Below are positions 9,313-16,803 of a DNA stretch of 19,261 nt, piece after piece. The DNA lies in the NCBI GenBank assembly GCA_003174035.1, contig PRDV01000008.1, forward strand, positions 1 through 19,261, in the 5' to 3' direction. Source of the DNA: Candidatus Babelota bacterium (GTDB taxonomy: Bacteria > Babelota > Babeliae > Babelales > Babelaceae). The notes under the pieces were generated by a model that was given only the letters and a program-made list of their open reading frames with translations, was not told the origin of the DNA and ran no database searches. Numbering within the stretch: the stretch's first letter is position 1; the number at the start of each line of letters is the position of its first letter. The translations under genes were made by a program, and so were the position numbers.

Positions 9313-12300
9313 TCATTTTTTAATATTTTTCTTTGCTCCGGGTGGTATAAATGAGGCTGCTGAAGCAGAAAGTCCTTTGACCTCTTTTTTTTCTTTTTTT
9401 CTCGCTTCATCTACTGATAATGGAGCAGGTTTCTCTTGGGCTTGCTGGCGAAGTTTAAACGAGTGCGTAGTCGGGATTAAGGCGACGTCAGTTTTAACCT
9501 GCACTTGCTCCGTCTTTTTAAGACCTTCTCTTTTTGCATCCAATGCCTTTTTAAGGTAGTTACATTTATTAACTATCCACAGCGTTCTTTCGGTTTCAGG
9601 AATTTTTTCCAACCTACTTTGCATCTGCTCAAGAGTAGCAAGAGGAGTTTTTTCAAGAATCTTTTTTATTAAATCTTCATCACTGGTGGTATGTGCAATA
9701 ATATCAATAACATCGTTATCAAGATCATTTACGTACGCTACATTAGCCCCCTTATTTATGAGCAATTCTATCATTTGTAATGCTCTTTCCCCACCGATCT
9801 GTTTCTTTATATTCATTGCACCGATATACAAAAGAGGCGTCACAAGCCCGTAACCAGTTTTCGTAAGAATAGTATCAACAAAAGTTCCTTCAGAAAGCAT
9901 TTTTTCAATGTTTGCAAGATCCCCTTTATCGAGAAACTCTTGCATCCAATAAGCATGTGCTGTTGTGGGTAATTTTTTTACAGCATCCCAATATCTGCCT
10001 CGTGCTTTAGCAGTTGCTATTTCCAATTGCTTAGCATCATACTGCTTACGAGATGCTTCATTGCTTAATACTTTAAAAATTTCGTTAAATGTTTGTTCCA
10101 GTTCAAACTCAGCTTCCAACATTTTTTGCTCGTTGCGAGCAGGCACTACAATTGCCAAAAAAGTAGCATAAGGAAAAGGATCCGCTGTCTTACCAAAAAG
10201 ATACTTATCGAATTCAAAACAGATTTCAGGCGTACCATTCAATATAATGGAGGCGTTCTTCAATGCTTCTATCTTGGCAGTATACGCTTGGGTGATTTCT
10301 TCTAAAGTCGCTTCAGAACCCACTCCTAAAAGTTGGTAATAGATACCTGAAATGGCTACCGAGGTCTCAAATTTTTTGCCATCAGGAAGGTCGAATGCAT
10401 ACTTTATTTCTTTGTTTTTTGTATTCTCCTGCAAAGCGCTTGTCATCGAAACAACAGAGTAAGCCACTATAAAATTGAAAACATATTCAGTTTTTTTTAG
10501 TTTACATTCCTCGTTGTAGAGCATGCTAAAAACTGTATCAAGTATTGGGTTCAATATAACCGCAGCCCTGTCTATCCTTGTATCCACGAACATACCTTCC
10601 AAATACTCCCTATATGGAGCACGAAGCTGCTGGACTATAAACCTTCGCCTCTCCGATTCATTCATGCGAGAAGTCATGCTAACAATATTCTTCAATTTTT
10701 GGAGCTTTTCATAATATGCTTGTCTTATTTCCTCTAACGATGCTTGATGCAACTCATCCATGTGACTAAAAGCCCATGCAAAATGCTTAAATTTCAAGTC
10801 AGCACAATAAATTCCAGAAGGTGCACTTTTCAATTCTTCTTCTTCAAATCCTTCTTCTTCAAATGCTTCTTCTGCGGGTGCCGCCTCCTCGGCTTCCTTT
10901 TCCGCTACTTCCACTACTTCTTCTCTTGCTTCCCAACGGAAGTCAGCGGCTGCCTGCATCTCTTTTCCTTTTACACTTTTCTCTTTTTTCTTGCCGAAGG
11001 TAATCGGTATGAAAGCTTTTGAGGTTTTGCCCGGCTCAAAAGCTTTTGAAGAAGCGGATAAAGCTTTTATCGTGCCCTTTTCTCTACCAATAGTTTTTAG
11101 CGCGTTTTTAATGCACGCTAATTTAGAGTCTTTCCATTGATCTCTTGATTCATCTTTTTCCAATGCACCTTGCATCGCTAGAAGCGTAGCGCTTGAACTC
11201 TTTTCAACAACCTTTGCCATGAGATATTTATCATCGGTAGTAAGGTGAATGACATCCAAAATATCATGCCCATAGGAATTTTGTGCTGCTATGCTTGCAC
11301 CTTCAGCAATGAGAAAACCCATAATTTCCAACGTTTTATCTTTTCCGATACTTTGATTGAGCAATGCAGCTTCACTCATCATTTCATGAGCATGGACACC
11401 TTCATTAATAAGATTTTCAAGTGTTTGTAGATCTCCCCTATGAAATGCTTCTGCTATGATTACCTTTAATGTATTCTGCTCCTTTTGTTCTCTTGCAGCT
11501 AATTCGTTTTTAATAAGCACAAATTTATGACGCTTCGCAGCACTTCTATCAGAATCTAGTAACAATCTCTGAAGCATTATCTTAAGCGCGGCACTTAGCG
11601 TTCTCTCAATGATCTTTTGTACTACCTCCTCATCACGCATCGAAAGAATGATATCGATAATATCTAACTTATAACCAAGTCTACCATCATAGAGCGAACA
11701 TTCATTAAGCCCAATCGGTGAATGGAGCGATGCTATGTCCGCACCATGACCCATCAAAAAATAAATAATGTGTACTGTTTTCTCTCTCCCTATACTTTTA
11801 AGTGATAGAGCAGCTTGAGCAAGCATATCATTACCATTGGCACCTGCAACAAGAAGTTTCTCAAGGGTTGCGAAATCTGCGCGGAGAAATGCTATTTCCA
11901 TGTCCCGCTTCAACATGTTTTTTATGAACCTGAGCTTATTACTTTGCCATATCGTTTTATCTGGAATGCTCTCCAAATCACGACTCATCCGAGCCAGTGT
12001 CGTATTTGGTACTAGTTCAAGGATGGTATGTATAAGCTTGCTATTCCCCGTACTATGGGCAATAATATCGAGCATGTCATGACCAAGATCACTAACAAGC
12101 GTTATGTCCGCACCCCTATTTAAGAGGGAATGTACCATTTTTAAGATCTTTTCTTGCCCAAAACGTTCACATAAATGTAAGGCGGGAATATACATTAAAG
12201 GGCTCACCACCCCCCAAACAGTTTTTGTCAGAGCAGCGTTAACATTGGCTCCTTCGCCGACTAGCATTTCAAGAGCCTCTAGATCTCCTTTGTCAAGAGC

Positions 12301-12513
12301 ATCAACCATTAACCAAGCATCTCGCTCCGGTTTGGGTTTTTGATAAGCTTCAGCAGGGGCTTCCTTCCTCGAAGTTTTAAAGGTGGCATCTCCAGGCAGT
12401 TCATATGAGAATGTTATTTCCCTGTTTTCTCTACTTTTCTCCATCGCACAGGTTTCAAAAGAACGAGAACAGGCAAAGAAAAATACAAAAATAGATAACA
12501 TCTTGTAATTCAT
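9313..12513 (-). CDS. Giant secreted protein: ankyrin blocks plus mini-J modules (fusion)
   Basis: This 1066-aa paralogue of the MYND protein opens the operon. From the chosen start, a signal peptide covers residues 1-24. Three ankyrin-type blocks follow (66-205, 206-340, 347-475), then a linker and a strongly acidic stretch (527-561). Next come one degenerate mini-J module (581-627), a second hydrophobic signal-like segment (672-693), an FDLPDGKK strand, two mini-J modules (724-771, 781-827) and a fourth ankyrin block (854-995). The lysine-rich tail ends the protein. The second half matches one repeat unit of the downstream gene including its N-terminal region, so the protein looks like a fusion of two ancestral secreted genes. 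The start at 12513 is preferred over the ATG at 12528: GAGGAG lies between them and the promoter at 12543-12571 would leave only about 8 bases before 12528. Function unknown. Confidence 0.78.
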   Translation of the reverse strand: MNYKMLSIFVFFFACSRSFETCAMEKSRENREITFSYELPGDATFKTSRKEAPAEAYQKPKPERDAWLMVDALDKGDLEALEMLVGEGANVNAALTKTVWGVVSPLMYIPALHLCERFGQEKILKMVHSLLNRGADITLVSDLGHDMLDIIAHSTGNSKLIHTILELVPNTTLARMSRDLESIPDKTIWQSNKLRFIKNMLKRDMEIAFLRADFATLEKLLVAGANGNDMLAQAALSLKSIGREKTVHIIYFLMGHGADIASLHSPIGLNECSLYDGRLGYKLDIIDIILSMRDEEVVQKIIERTLSAALKIMLQRLLLDSDRSAAKRHKFVLIKNELAAREQKEQNTLKVIIAEAFHRGDLQTLENLINEGVHAHEMMSEAALLNQSIGKDKTLEIMGFLIAEGASIAAQNSYGHDILDVIHLTTDDKYLMAKVVEKSSSATLLAMQGALEKDESRDQWKDSKLACIKNALKTIGREKGTIKALSASSKAFEPGKTSKAFIPITFGKKKEKSVKGKEMQAAADFRWEAREEVVEVAEKEAEEAAPAEEAFEEEGFEEEELKSAPSGIYCADLKFKHFAWAFSHMDELHQASLEEIRQAYYEKLQKLKNIVSMTSRMNESERRRFIVQQLRAPYREYLEGMFVDTRIDRAAVILNPILDTVFSMLYNEECKLKKTEYVFNFIVAYSVVSMTSALQENTKNKEIKYAFDLPDGKKFETSVAISGIYYQLLGVGSEATLEEITQAYTAKIEALKNASIILNGTPEICFEFDKYLFGKTADPFPYATFLAIVVPARNEQKMLEAEFELEQTFNEIFKVLSNEASRKQYDAKQLEIATAKARGRYWDAVKKLPTTAHAYWMQEFLDKGDLANIEKMLSEGTFVDTILTKTGYGLVTPLLYIGAMNIKKQIGGERALQMIELLINKGANVAYVNDLDNDVIDIIAHTTSDEDLIKKILEKTPLATLEQMQSRLEKIPETERTLWIVNKCNYLKKALDAKREGLKKTEQVQVKTDVALIPTTHSFKLRQQAQEKPAPLSVDEARKKEKKEVKGLSASAASFIPPGAKKNIKK
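9499..10407 (-). repeat. J-J-ankyrin repeat unit, copy 3 (in the upstream paralogue)
   Basis: The C-terminal half of the 1066-aa protein. It starts with FDLPDGKK, carries DPFPYATFL in its second J module, and ends with EGLKKTEQ and VKTD, as in the neighbouring gene. It points to duplication between the two genes. Confidence 0.75.
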
Positions 12514-12528
12514 GAAAAGTCTCCTCAT

Positions 12529-12691
12529 TGATTTTATATGTTATAATACTATTAATTCCTCAATTCGTCAACCACAATGTGAAATTATTTTTAAATTTTT
12601 TATTAAAAACTATGTCAAGACAGAGGACTATTCAGATTTAAGAAATGTGCTAGGCTTATACAAAATCTCACCATACTAAGTTATCAAAAAC
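12529..12691. other. AT-rich divergent spacer between the giant operon and dacB
   Basis: Very AT-rich. Besides the minus-strand promoter it has only a weak plus-strand candidate for dacB: an extended -10 TGCTAGGCT (12648-12656) or TATACA (12657-12662), neither with a good -35. No Shine-Dalgarno is visible before the dacB ATG. Confidence 0.4.
12543..12571 (-). promoter_or_regulatory. Promoter of the giant ankyrin/J-like operon
   Basis: On the minus strand TTGACG (12566-12571) is separated by exactly 17 bases from TATTAT (12543-12548). Transcription would begin near 12536, giving a leader of about 23 nt with GAGGAG just before the ATG at 12513. The 36-base gap before the second gene shows no promoter of similar quality, so both genes probably depend on this one. 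Confidence 0.75.
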
Positions 12692-14215
12692 ATGAAAAAC
12701 AAATTCCTTTGTATACTCGCCCTATTCGTCATTACGCTTGACGCAAAACCGAGACGGGCAAAACGTCCAAAGACACCAAGGAGTGCCCTCCAGGTTAAAA
12801 AAAAAGTCGCATCTCAAAAGAAGACTGGGCAAAAATCCATACCCCAAAAGCACAAGCAAACACTTGCTGCGGCGATTCAAGCAATTGTGCAGCAATCTGA
12901 TAAGAAAGCACAGGTTGGTATAAAAGTAGTTAATCTACATACGAATACCTGCCTTTTTCAAAAAAACCCTGATAAGCTCTTTACTCCCGCAAGTAACACA
13001 AAACTCTTTACCACAGGCGCCGCACTGCATATATTAGGACCATCTTACACTTTTAGGACAAGATTATTAACCGACAAACAAGTCAATCCTCATACTATCA
13101 ATCATCTCTATATTAAAGGTTCTGGAGATCCTACACTGAAAACCAAGGATCTTGAAAGTTTAGTAACCACGTTAAAGACCCGCGGCACAAAGGAGATCCA
13201 AGGCAATCTTATTATTGATAGTTCTATTTTTGATGCTGAAGGCGTCGGGCCGGGCTGGGGAACAGGAGATGGTCCTATTTTTGATAAATCTCCTACGGGC
13301 GGCCTTCTTATCAATCACAGCTGCATAACCATCCGGGTAAAACCGGCTGCTGTCGGGCGTGCTCCGCAGGTGTTTCTTGAACCAGAAAATACCCTTAATA
13401 AGATTGTAAATAACGCACGAACCACAACGCATGCAAAAGAGCATGCTCTACATGTGATAAGAACCAAGGATCATCGCATTATAATAACAGGTACGATTGC
13501 AAAAAAGAGCAAACAAAAATATTTTAGAATAGCGATCGACCACCCAGACCTCTATGCAGGCCATACGTTGCACGCACTGCTTAAAAAGAACAGAATCACG
13601 CTTAAGGGTAAAATAAAAACGGGTATCGCTGCATCAGGATTAACCGTACTCGCAACGCATACCTCTAAGCCTGCGATAAAAATGATACGCACGGTCATGA
13701 AACGATCTGATAATCTCTATGCTGATGCTCTCTTTAAAAAAATGGGCGCTAAAGTATATGGCTCACCGGGCACCTGGGCTAAAGGGAAGAAAGCTGTAGA
13801 AGCTTTTCTTAAAGATGAAGTGGGACTTGTCGATACGCAGCTCCAATTACATGACGGGAGCGGACTTTCGCATGCGAATAAAGTATCTCCTAACCACATA
13901 ACCCATTATCTGAACTGGATTCATACGAAAGCATCTTTCAAGGCGCAATTCATAGAAACCCTCCCTATCAGTGGCATTGATGGAAGCTTGCGCAACCGCA
14001 TGAAGCATAAAAGTGTCCATGCAAAAGTAAAAGCAAAAACCGGAAGTCTGTTTGGGGTCAGTTCTCTTTCCGGTTATATTACTGCAGGTTCAGGACGCGA
14101 ATTATCTTTTGTCATCATGGTGAATCGCAAAAATAAATCCGCCGTCGAATTTAAACGAAAGCTGGAGGATCACCTGTGCACCCTCCTTGCTGCGCATGCC
14201 TTCAGTACTTCTTAA
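12692..14215 (+). CDS. dacB: D-alanyl-D-alanine carboxypeptidase/endopeptidase, PBP4 family
   Basis: This enzyme removes terminal D-Ala and/or cuts cross-links in peptidoglycan in the periplasm (peptidase family S13). The 507-aa length suits the family. A signal peptide covers residues 1-18. All three active-site motifs are present: S101-N-T-K104 (nucleophile serine and lysine), S339-D-N341 and K449-T-G451. A Lys/Arg-rich stretch (19-55) follows the signal, which is longer and more basic than usual and might bind the cell wall or envelope. The region between the first two motifs (about 120-330) is large, as expected for the extra domains of PBP4. Its presence implies the organism makes peptidoglycan. 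It overlaps the convergent Cys-rich gene by 14 bases. Start choice rests on the signal peptide; no ribosome binding site is evident. Confidence 0.93.
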   Translation: MKNKFLCILALFVITLDAKPRRAKRPKTPRSALQVKKKVASQKKTGQKSIPQKHKQTLAAAIQAIVQQSDKKAQVGIKVVNLHTNTCLFQKNPDKLFTPASNTKLFTTGAALHILGPSYTFRTRLLTDKQVNPHTINHLYIKGSGDPTLKTKDLESLVTTLKTRGTKEIQGNLIIDSSIFDAEGVGPGWGTGDGPIFDKSPTGGLLINHSCITIRVKPAAVGRAPQVFLEPENTLNKIVNNARTTTHAKEHALHVIRTKDHRIIITGTIAKKSKQKYFRIAIDHPDLYAGHTLHALLKKNRITLKGKIKTGIAASGLTVLATHTSKPAIKMIRTVMKRSDNLYADALFKKMGAKVYGSPGTWAKGKKAVEAFLKDEVGLVDTQLQLHDGSGLSHANKVSPNHITHYLNWIHTKASFKAQFIETLPISGIDGSLRNRMKHKSVHAKVKAKTGSLFGVSSLSGYITAGSGRELSFVIMVNRKNKSAVEFKRKLEDHLCTLLAAHAFSTS

Positions 14216-14648
14216 TATTGAGGTAAAACACCTCATGCTTTTCGCATGACTCAATACAAGCATCGACTGCCATAACGGCACGTTCGCACACATCCCGCGT
14301 TTCGCGGCATGCCATTCTGCAACCTTTATCAGCAGCACATTTATCGATACTATCAGTGACAATTCTTACGCACTCACCTAGTACTTTGACGGTACTATTC
14401 AATGCTTCCATATGCTCTTCATGACCTGAATTTTTAAATTGCACAATCATCTCATCGCATACTTTTATACATGCTTCGCATGAAGCAATGGTCTCTTTTG
14501 ATTTTTCAATAAAATCATGAGCCCCTTGCTGACAGGCATTTTTATCACAAGAGTCTTCGCAATTAGTCGCAGCAACAATACAATTTTCACAAGACACTAT
14601 ACACTTATTTCCAGCATCCAAAAGATTAGTAAACGCTTTAGGCATCAT
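14202..14648 (-). CDS. Cys-rich four-helix-bundle protein, putative copper-binding
   Basis: This 148-aa protein has 16 cysteines (16, 20, 23, 30, 34, 39, 57, 60, 64, 93, 104, 110, 114, 121, 131, 135). Most are spaced three or four apart along predicted helices. That pattern matches the DUF326/Csp-like four-helix-bundle copper-binding proteins, where thiols line the inside of a helical bundle and store Cu(I). No signal peptide is seen, so it is probably cytosolic. AGGAAA lies about six bases before the ATG; the second Met (14645) is equally possible. It lies 57 bases downstream of the glycosylase gene on the same strand; TTGAAA (14715-14720) with TAGTAT (14691-14696) at 18-base spacing may be its own promoter. 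Copper is inferred from family resemblance; a four-iron or zinc role is not excluded. Confidence 0.75.
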   Translation of the reverse strand: MMPKAFTNLLDAGNKCIVSCENCIVAATNCEDSCDKNACQQGAHDFIEKSKETIASCEACIKVCDEMIVQFKNSGHEEHMEALNSTVKVLGECVRIVTDSIDKCAADKGCRMACRETRDVCERAVMAVDACIESCEKHEVFYLNIKKY

Positions 14649-14705
14649 AGTCTATTTCCTTTCTCAAGCTAGCTCTCTACTCTATAGTTTATACTAGCAC
14701 TCCCG

Positions 14706-15329
14706 TTACTTTATTTTCAATATTTTTTTTGCTTTTTGGATTATTGCGTCATCACGCACGATATCAAAACGCCACGGTTTATCTTTTGCTTGAGAAATAC
14801 CAATGCGTTTACTGATAGCAACTTGCGCCTCTGTTAACTCAATACCCCGGGCGACAAGAATATCAGCATGAGGATCAATGACATCGGTATTTCGGTTGCT
14901 CATATCAATAGCGAGCGCTTTAGCAAGATTACCCGGTCCTTCAATAAGATCGCTTTTTAATGTGTAGTGCTTTTTTATGAGCTCTTGACCCGACAGCACT
15001 ATCGCACCACGAATGAGCACCCCACCGGCAGGAAAGTGCTGAGTGTCGCGCGCAACAATATTAAAGCAGTGATGGAGACCATGACAAAAATAGACGTAGG
15101 TGTGCCCCACGGGACCGAACAACGGCTCATTCCTTGCGGTTCTTCTTTTAAAGGCATGGCTAGCAGGATCATCAGAACGATAAGCCTCAGTTTCAGCAAT
15201 AAGAACCTTAATCGTTCCTTCAGGCAAAACACGAATAAGCATCTTGCCTAAAAGTTCACGCGCTACTATGACGGTATCGCGGTTAAAAAAAGTACGAGGA
15301 AGTAGATGGTACATAGTGGATATATCCAT
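14706..15329 (-). CDS. Alkyladenine (3-methyladenine) DNA glycosylase, Mpg/AAG family
   Basis: It excises alkylated and deaminated purines such as 3-methyladenine and hypoxanthine, starting base excision repair. The 207-aa protein has the AAG hallmarks. ETEAY lies at 46-50, with the glutamate in the position of the water-activating residue. SHA lies at 57-59, the tyrosine/His segment Y78-V-Y80 to H86-H87 and N90 corresponds to YVYxxYGxHxxxN, and G-P-G-N-L-A lies further on. One position differs from the usual motif: the tyrosine before the glycine is C82-H83. Length is typical. Neither the first ATG nor Met6 (15314) has a clear ribosome binding site; the first is kept. It lies upstream of the Cys-rich gene and may be co-transcribed. 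Confidence 0.92.
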   Translation of the reverse strand: MDISTMYHLLPRTFFNRDTVIVARELLGKMLIRVLPEGTIKVLIAETEAYRSDDPASHAFKRRTARNEPLFGPVGHTYVYFCHGLHHCFNIVARDTQHFPAGGVLIRGAIVLSGQELIKKHYTLKSDLIEGPGNLAKALAIDMSNRNTDVIDPHADILVARGIELTEAQVAISKRIGISQAKDKPWRFDIVRDDAIIQKAKKILKIK

Positions 15330-15471
15330 AATGGTTCTGTTGACACCGCAGGAATTTTGACACCTCTATCAAAACTATCAAATATAAGTGACGGTCTTCG
15401 CTATCACTATACTACCATTTCTCATGATATTTTGTCAAATTGAATATATTTAGGATCGAGTTATTTTCCCC

Positions 15472-15508
15472 ACCAGTACTGGTTTTAAACAGCCTCTTTG
15501 GCTATACT
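15472..15508 (+). promoter_or_regulatory. Putative promoter/operator of the TonB-like gene
   Basis: A perfect 12-bp palindrome ACCAGTACTGGT (15472-15483) lies where the -35 box would be for the good -10 TATACT (15503-15508). The -35 itself is poor. This arrangement fits a regulated promoter with a dimeric regulator site, but that is inference from one sequence. Confidence 0.4.
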
Positions 15509-15540
15509 GGATAAAAAAGAGAACATAGTAGTGTGAAGCC

Positions 15541-16473
15541 ATGTATAGCAAACAAAAAATCAAATCAATCTGTCTATCGCTCATGTGGAATGGGCTTATC
15601 CTATTCTGCTTTTTTTATCAGCTCAAGCGTGAACATTCTCTTAACCCTTTACCTGAAAAGCACCAAAAAGCAGCTCAGGTAAGCTTCTTGCCCAAGCATG
15701 CTACGGCTCTGCGGGATCCAAAAGAACAAATCCCCCGAGAATTTATTCCCGCATCAAAAAAATTGGAAAGTAGAGTAAGGCCGCAACCAAGAGCAATAAG
15801 TACCACCCAAAATGAAGCAAGATCACCGCATCAAAGCGAAACGCAACTCGATAATAATTCGCTCAATCATAGCCCCGTTAAAGAAGAATCCACCCAGACA
15901 CCTCGCACTCCGGAAACTAAAGGAATCCGGAGCACTGCAGCACCGGACATAACGCATGGCCAAGCTGCCACTTCTGACAAGCCATCACACGTAACAGGTG
16001 CAGACTTTATGAACGCTTTTAGAAAATCCGTACACCAAGACCGGCAACAATCGCGTCCCCGTACAAAAACAGGGAGTCAAGCTGGGAGTAGCGGGGCTTC
16101 AACCCTGCCAGAACATGTGCAAGCGCACCTTGATGAGTTACAATTCGATGATTATCGGAGGAAACTACGTCGAGCCATTATAAAAGCGACACGGCTATTC
16201 AAAAAGTATGTCCGAACGCCCAATGACCTCAATTCACAAACTAGATGCGCAGTAACTTTAGATAAACAAGGAAAAATTAAGAATTTTCCTCTTCTTGAAA
16301 AGACAGGTATCGATGATATTGATGATGCAATAATTGAGCTCATTAAAAGTATAGACTTTCCTCCACTACCAGCGCGACTCGGCGTTGAAGAATTACCTTT
16401 CACCTGTCAGATACGCCTGCATCTGCCTGAGGGAGGTCATATGCTGCAGCTCGAATATTATGATAGAGACTAA
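15541..16473 (+). CDS. TonB/TolA-like envelope protein
   Basis: This 310-aa protein has the layout of TonB/TolA-type energy transducers. It has a short N-terminal cytoplasmic end and one membrane helix (about 9-27). A long low-complexity periplasmic linker rich in Pro, Gln, Ser, Thr and charged residues (28-190) follows. The compact C-terminal domain (about 225-294) carries the TonB_C pattern V-x-L-D-x-x-G-x-I, then I-D-D-A-I and a S-I-D-F-P-P-L-P ending. Such proteins carry force from an ExbBD or TolQR motor to outer-membrane partners. No motor gene is nearby, so TonB and TolA cannot be separated. A basic amphipathic helix (about 205-225) precedes the C-domain. No good Shine-Dalgarno is seen before the ATG. 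It implies an outer membrane. Confidence 0.75.
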   Translation: MYSKQKIKSICLSLMWNGLILFCFFYQLKREHSLNPLPEKHQKAAQVSFLPKHATALRDPKEQIPREFIPASKKLESRVRPQPRAISTTQNEARSPHQSETQLDNNSLNHSPVKEESTQTPRTPETKGIRSTAAPDITHGQAATSDKPSHVTGADFMNAFRKSVHQDRQQSRPRTKTGSQAGSSGASTLPEHVQAHLDELQFDDYRRKLRRAIIKATRLFKKYVRTPNDLNSQTRCAVTLDKQGKIKNFPLLEKTGIDDIDDAIIELIKSIDFPPLPARLGVEELPFTCQIRLHLPEGGHMLQLEYYDRD

Positions 16474-16508
16474 CTGAGGACCCCCTTAATTCAATAAGAA
16501 AATTATAA

Positions 16509-16536
16509 TTGACATCCGCTTAAAACCCTGTATACT
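16509..16536 (+). promoter_or_regulatory. Consensus promoter of the 59-codon gene
   Basis: TTGACA (16509-16514), a 16-base spacer and TATACT (16531-16536), with TG directly before the -10. Transcription would start near 16543, giving a leader of about 32 nt with AAGGAG at 16563-16568. Together with the terminator at 16771-16803 this defines a small single-gene transcript of roughly 260 nt. Confidence 0.75.
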
Positions 16537-16574
16537 TATATTCATGTGTAACCCTTCTATTTAAGGAGTGACTT

Positions 16575-16754
16575 ATGGTACAGCACTTAGGGTTGAGACA
16601 ACCTCCGTTGGGACAACCACTACCTCTTTCAAAGAAGAAAAAAGTAGTTAAAACACAGCAGCGAGGCGTTATACAGATTTCTCTGGTACACCCACCGTTA
16701 TGCTACCGAAAATCAACGACTCCAAAACGCGTGCATACATACTTTTACTTTTGA
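16575..16754 (+). CDS. Small basic protein of 59 aa, unknown
   Basis: ATG at 16575, stop TGA at 16752-16754. The support is its setting: a consensus promoter, AAGGAG six bases before the ATG and a strong terminator 17 bases after the stop. The protein starts MVQHLGLRQPPLGQPLPL, has a lysine cluster SKKKKVVK at 19-26, then a middle stretch that could form strands (GVIQISLVH), and ends in aromatic residues (HTYFYF). It has no signal peptide or membrane segment and one cysteine (C43). I do not recognise it. The net charge is strongly positive, so nucleic-acid binding is possible. The same transcript could instead be a small RNA, but the ribosome binding site and open frame favour a protein. Confidence 0.65.
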   Translation: MVQHLGLRQPPLGQPLPLSKKKKVVKTQQRGVIQISLVHPPLCYRKSTTPKRVHTYFYF

Positions 16755-16770
16755 AAATTGAGCAAATACC

Positions 16771-16803
16771 GAAATAAGGGCGTGCAGGTCACGCCCTTAT
16801 TTC
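16771..16803. terminator. Bidirectional rho-independent terminator
   Basis: A perfect 14-bp stem (16771-16784 with 16790-16803) and a 5-base loop. The GC core GGGCGTG/CACGCCC is followed on the plus strand by TTATTTCTTGATCTTT, and on the minus strand by TTATTTC. It serves the small gene on the plus strand and the ku-ligD operon on the minus strand. The ligD stop codon (16789-16791) lies inside the hairpin. Confidence 0.88.

Noticed and set aside
6397..12513. Functional DnaJ co-chaperones
   Set aside because: The HPD tripeptide and its loop are missing from every module, so an Hsp70-stimulating role is not supported.
14999..15251. Frames on both strands inside the glycosylase gene
   Set aside because: They overlap the conserved AAG motifs in other frames and lack start signals.
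15317..15328. Palindrome TGGATATATCCA at the glycosylase start
   Set aside because: It overlaps the first codons and is AT-rich; there is no promoter context to make it an operator.
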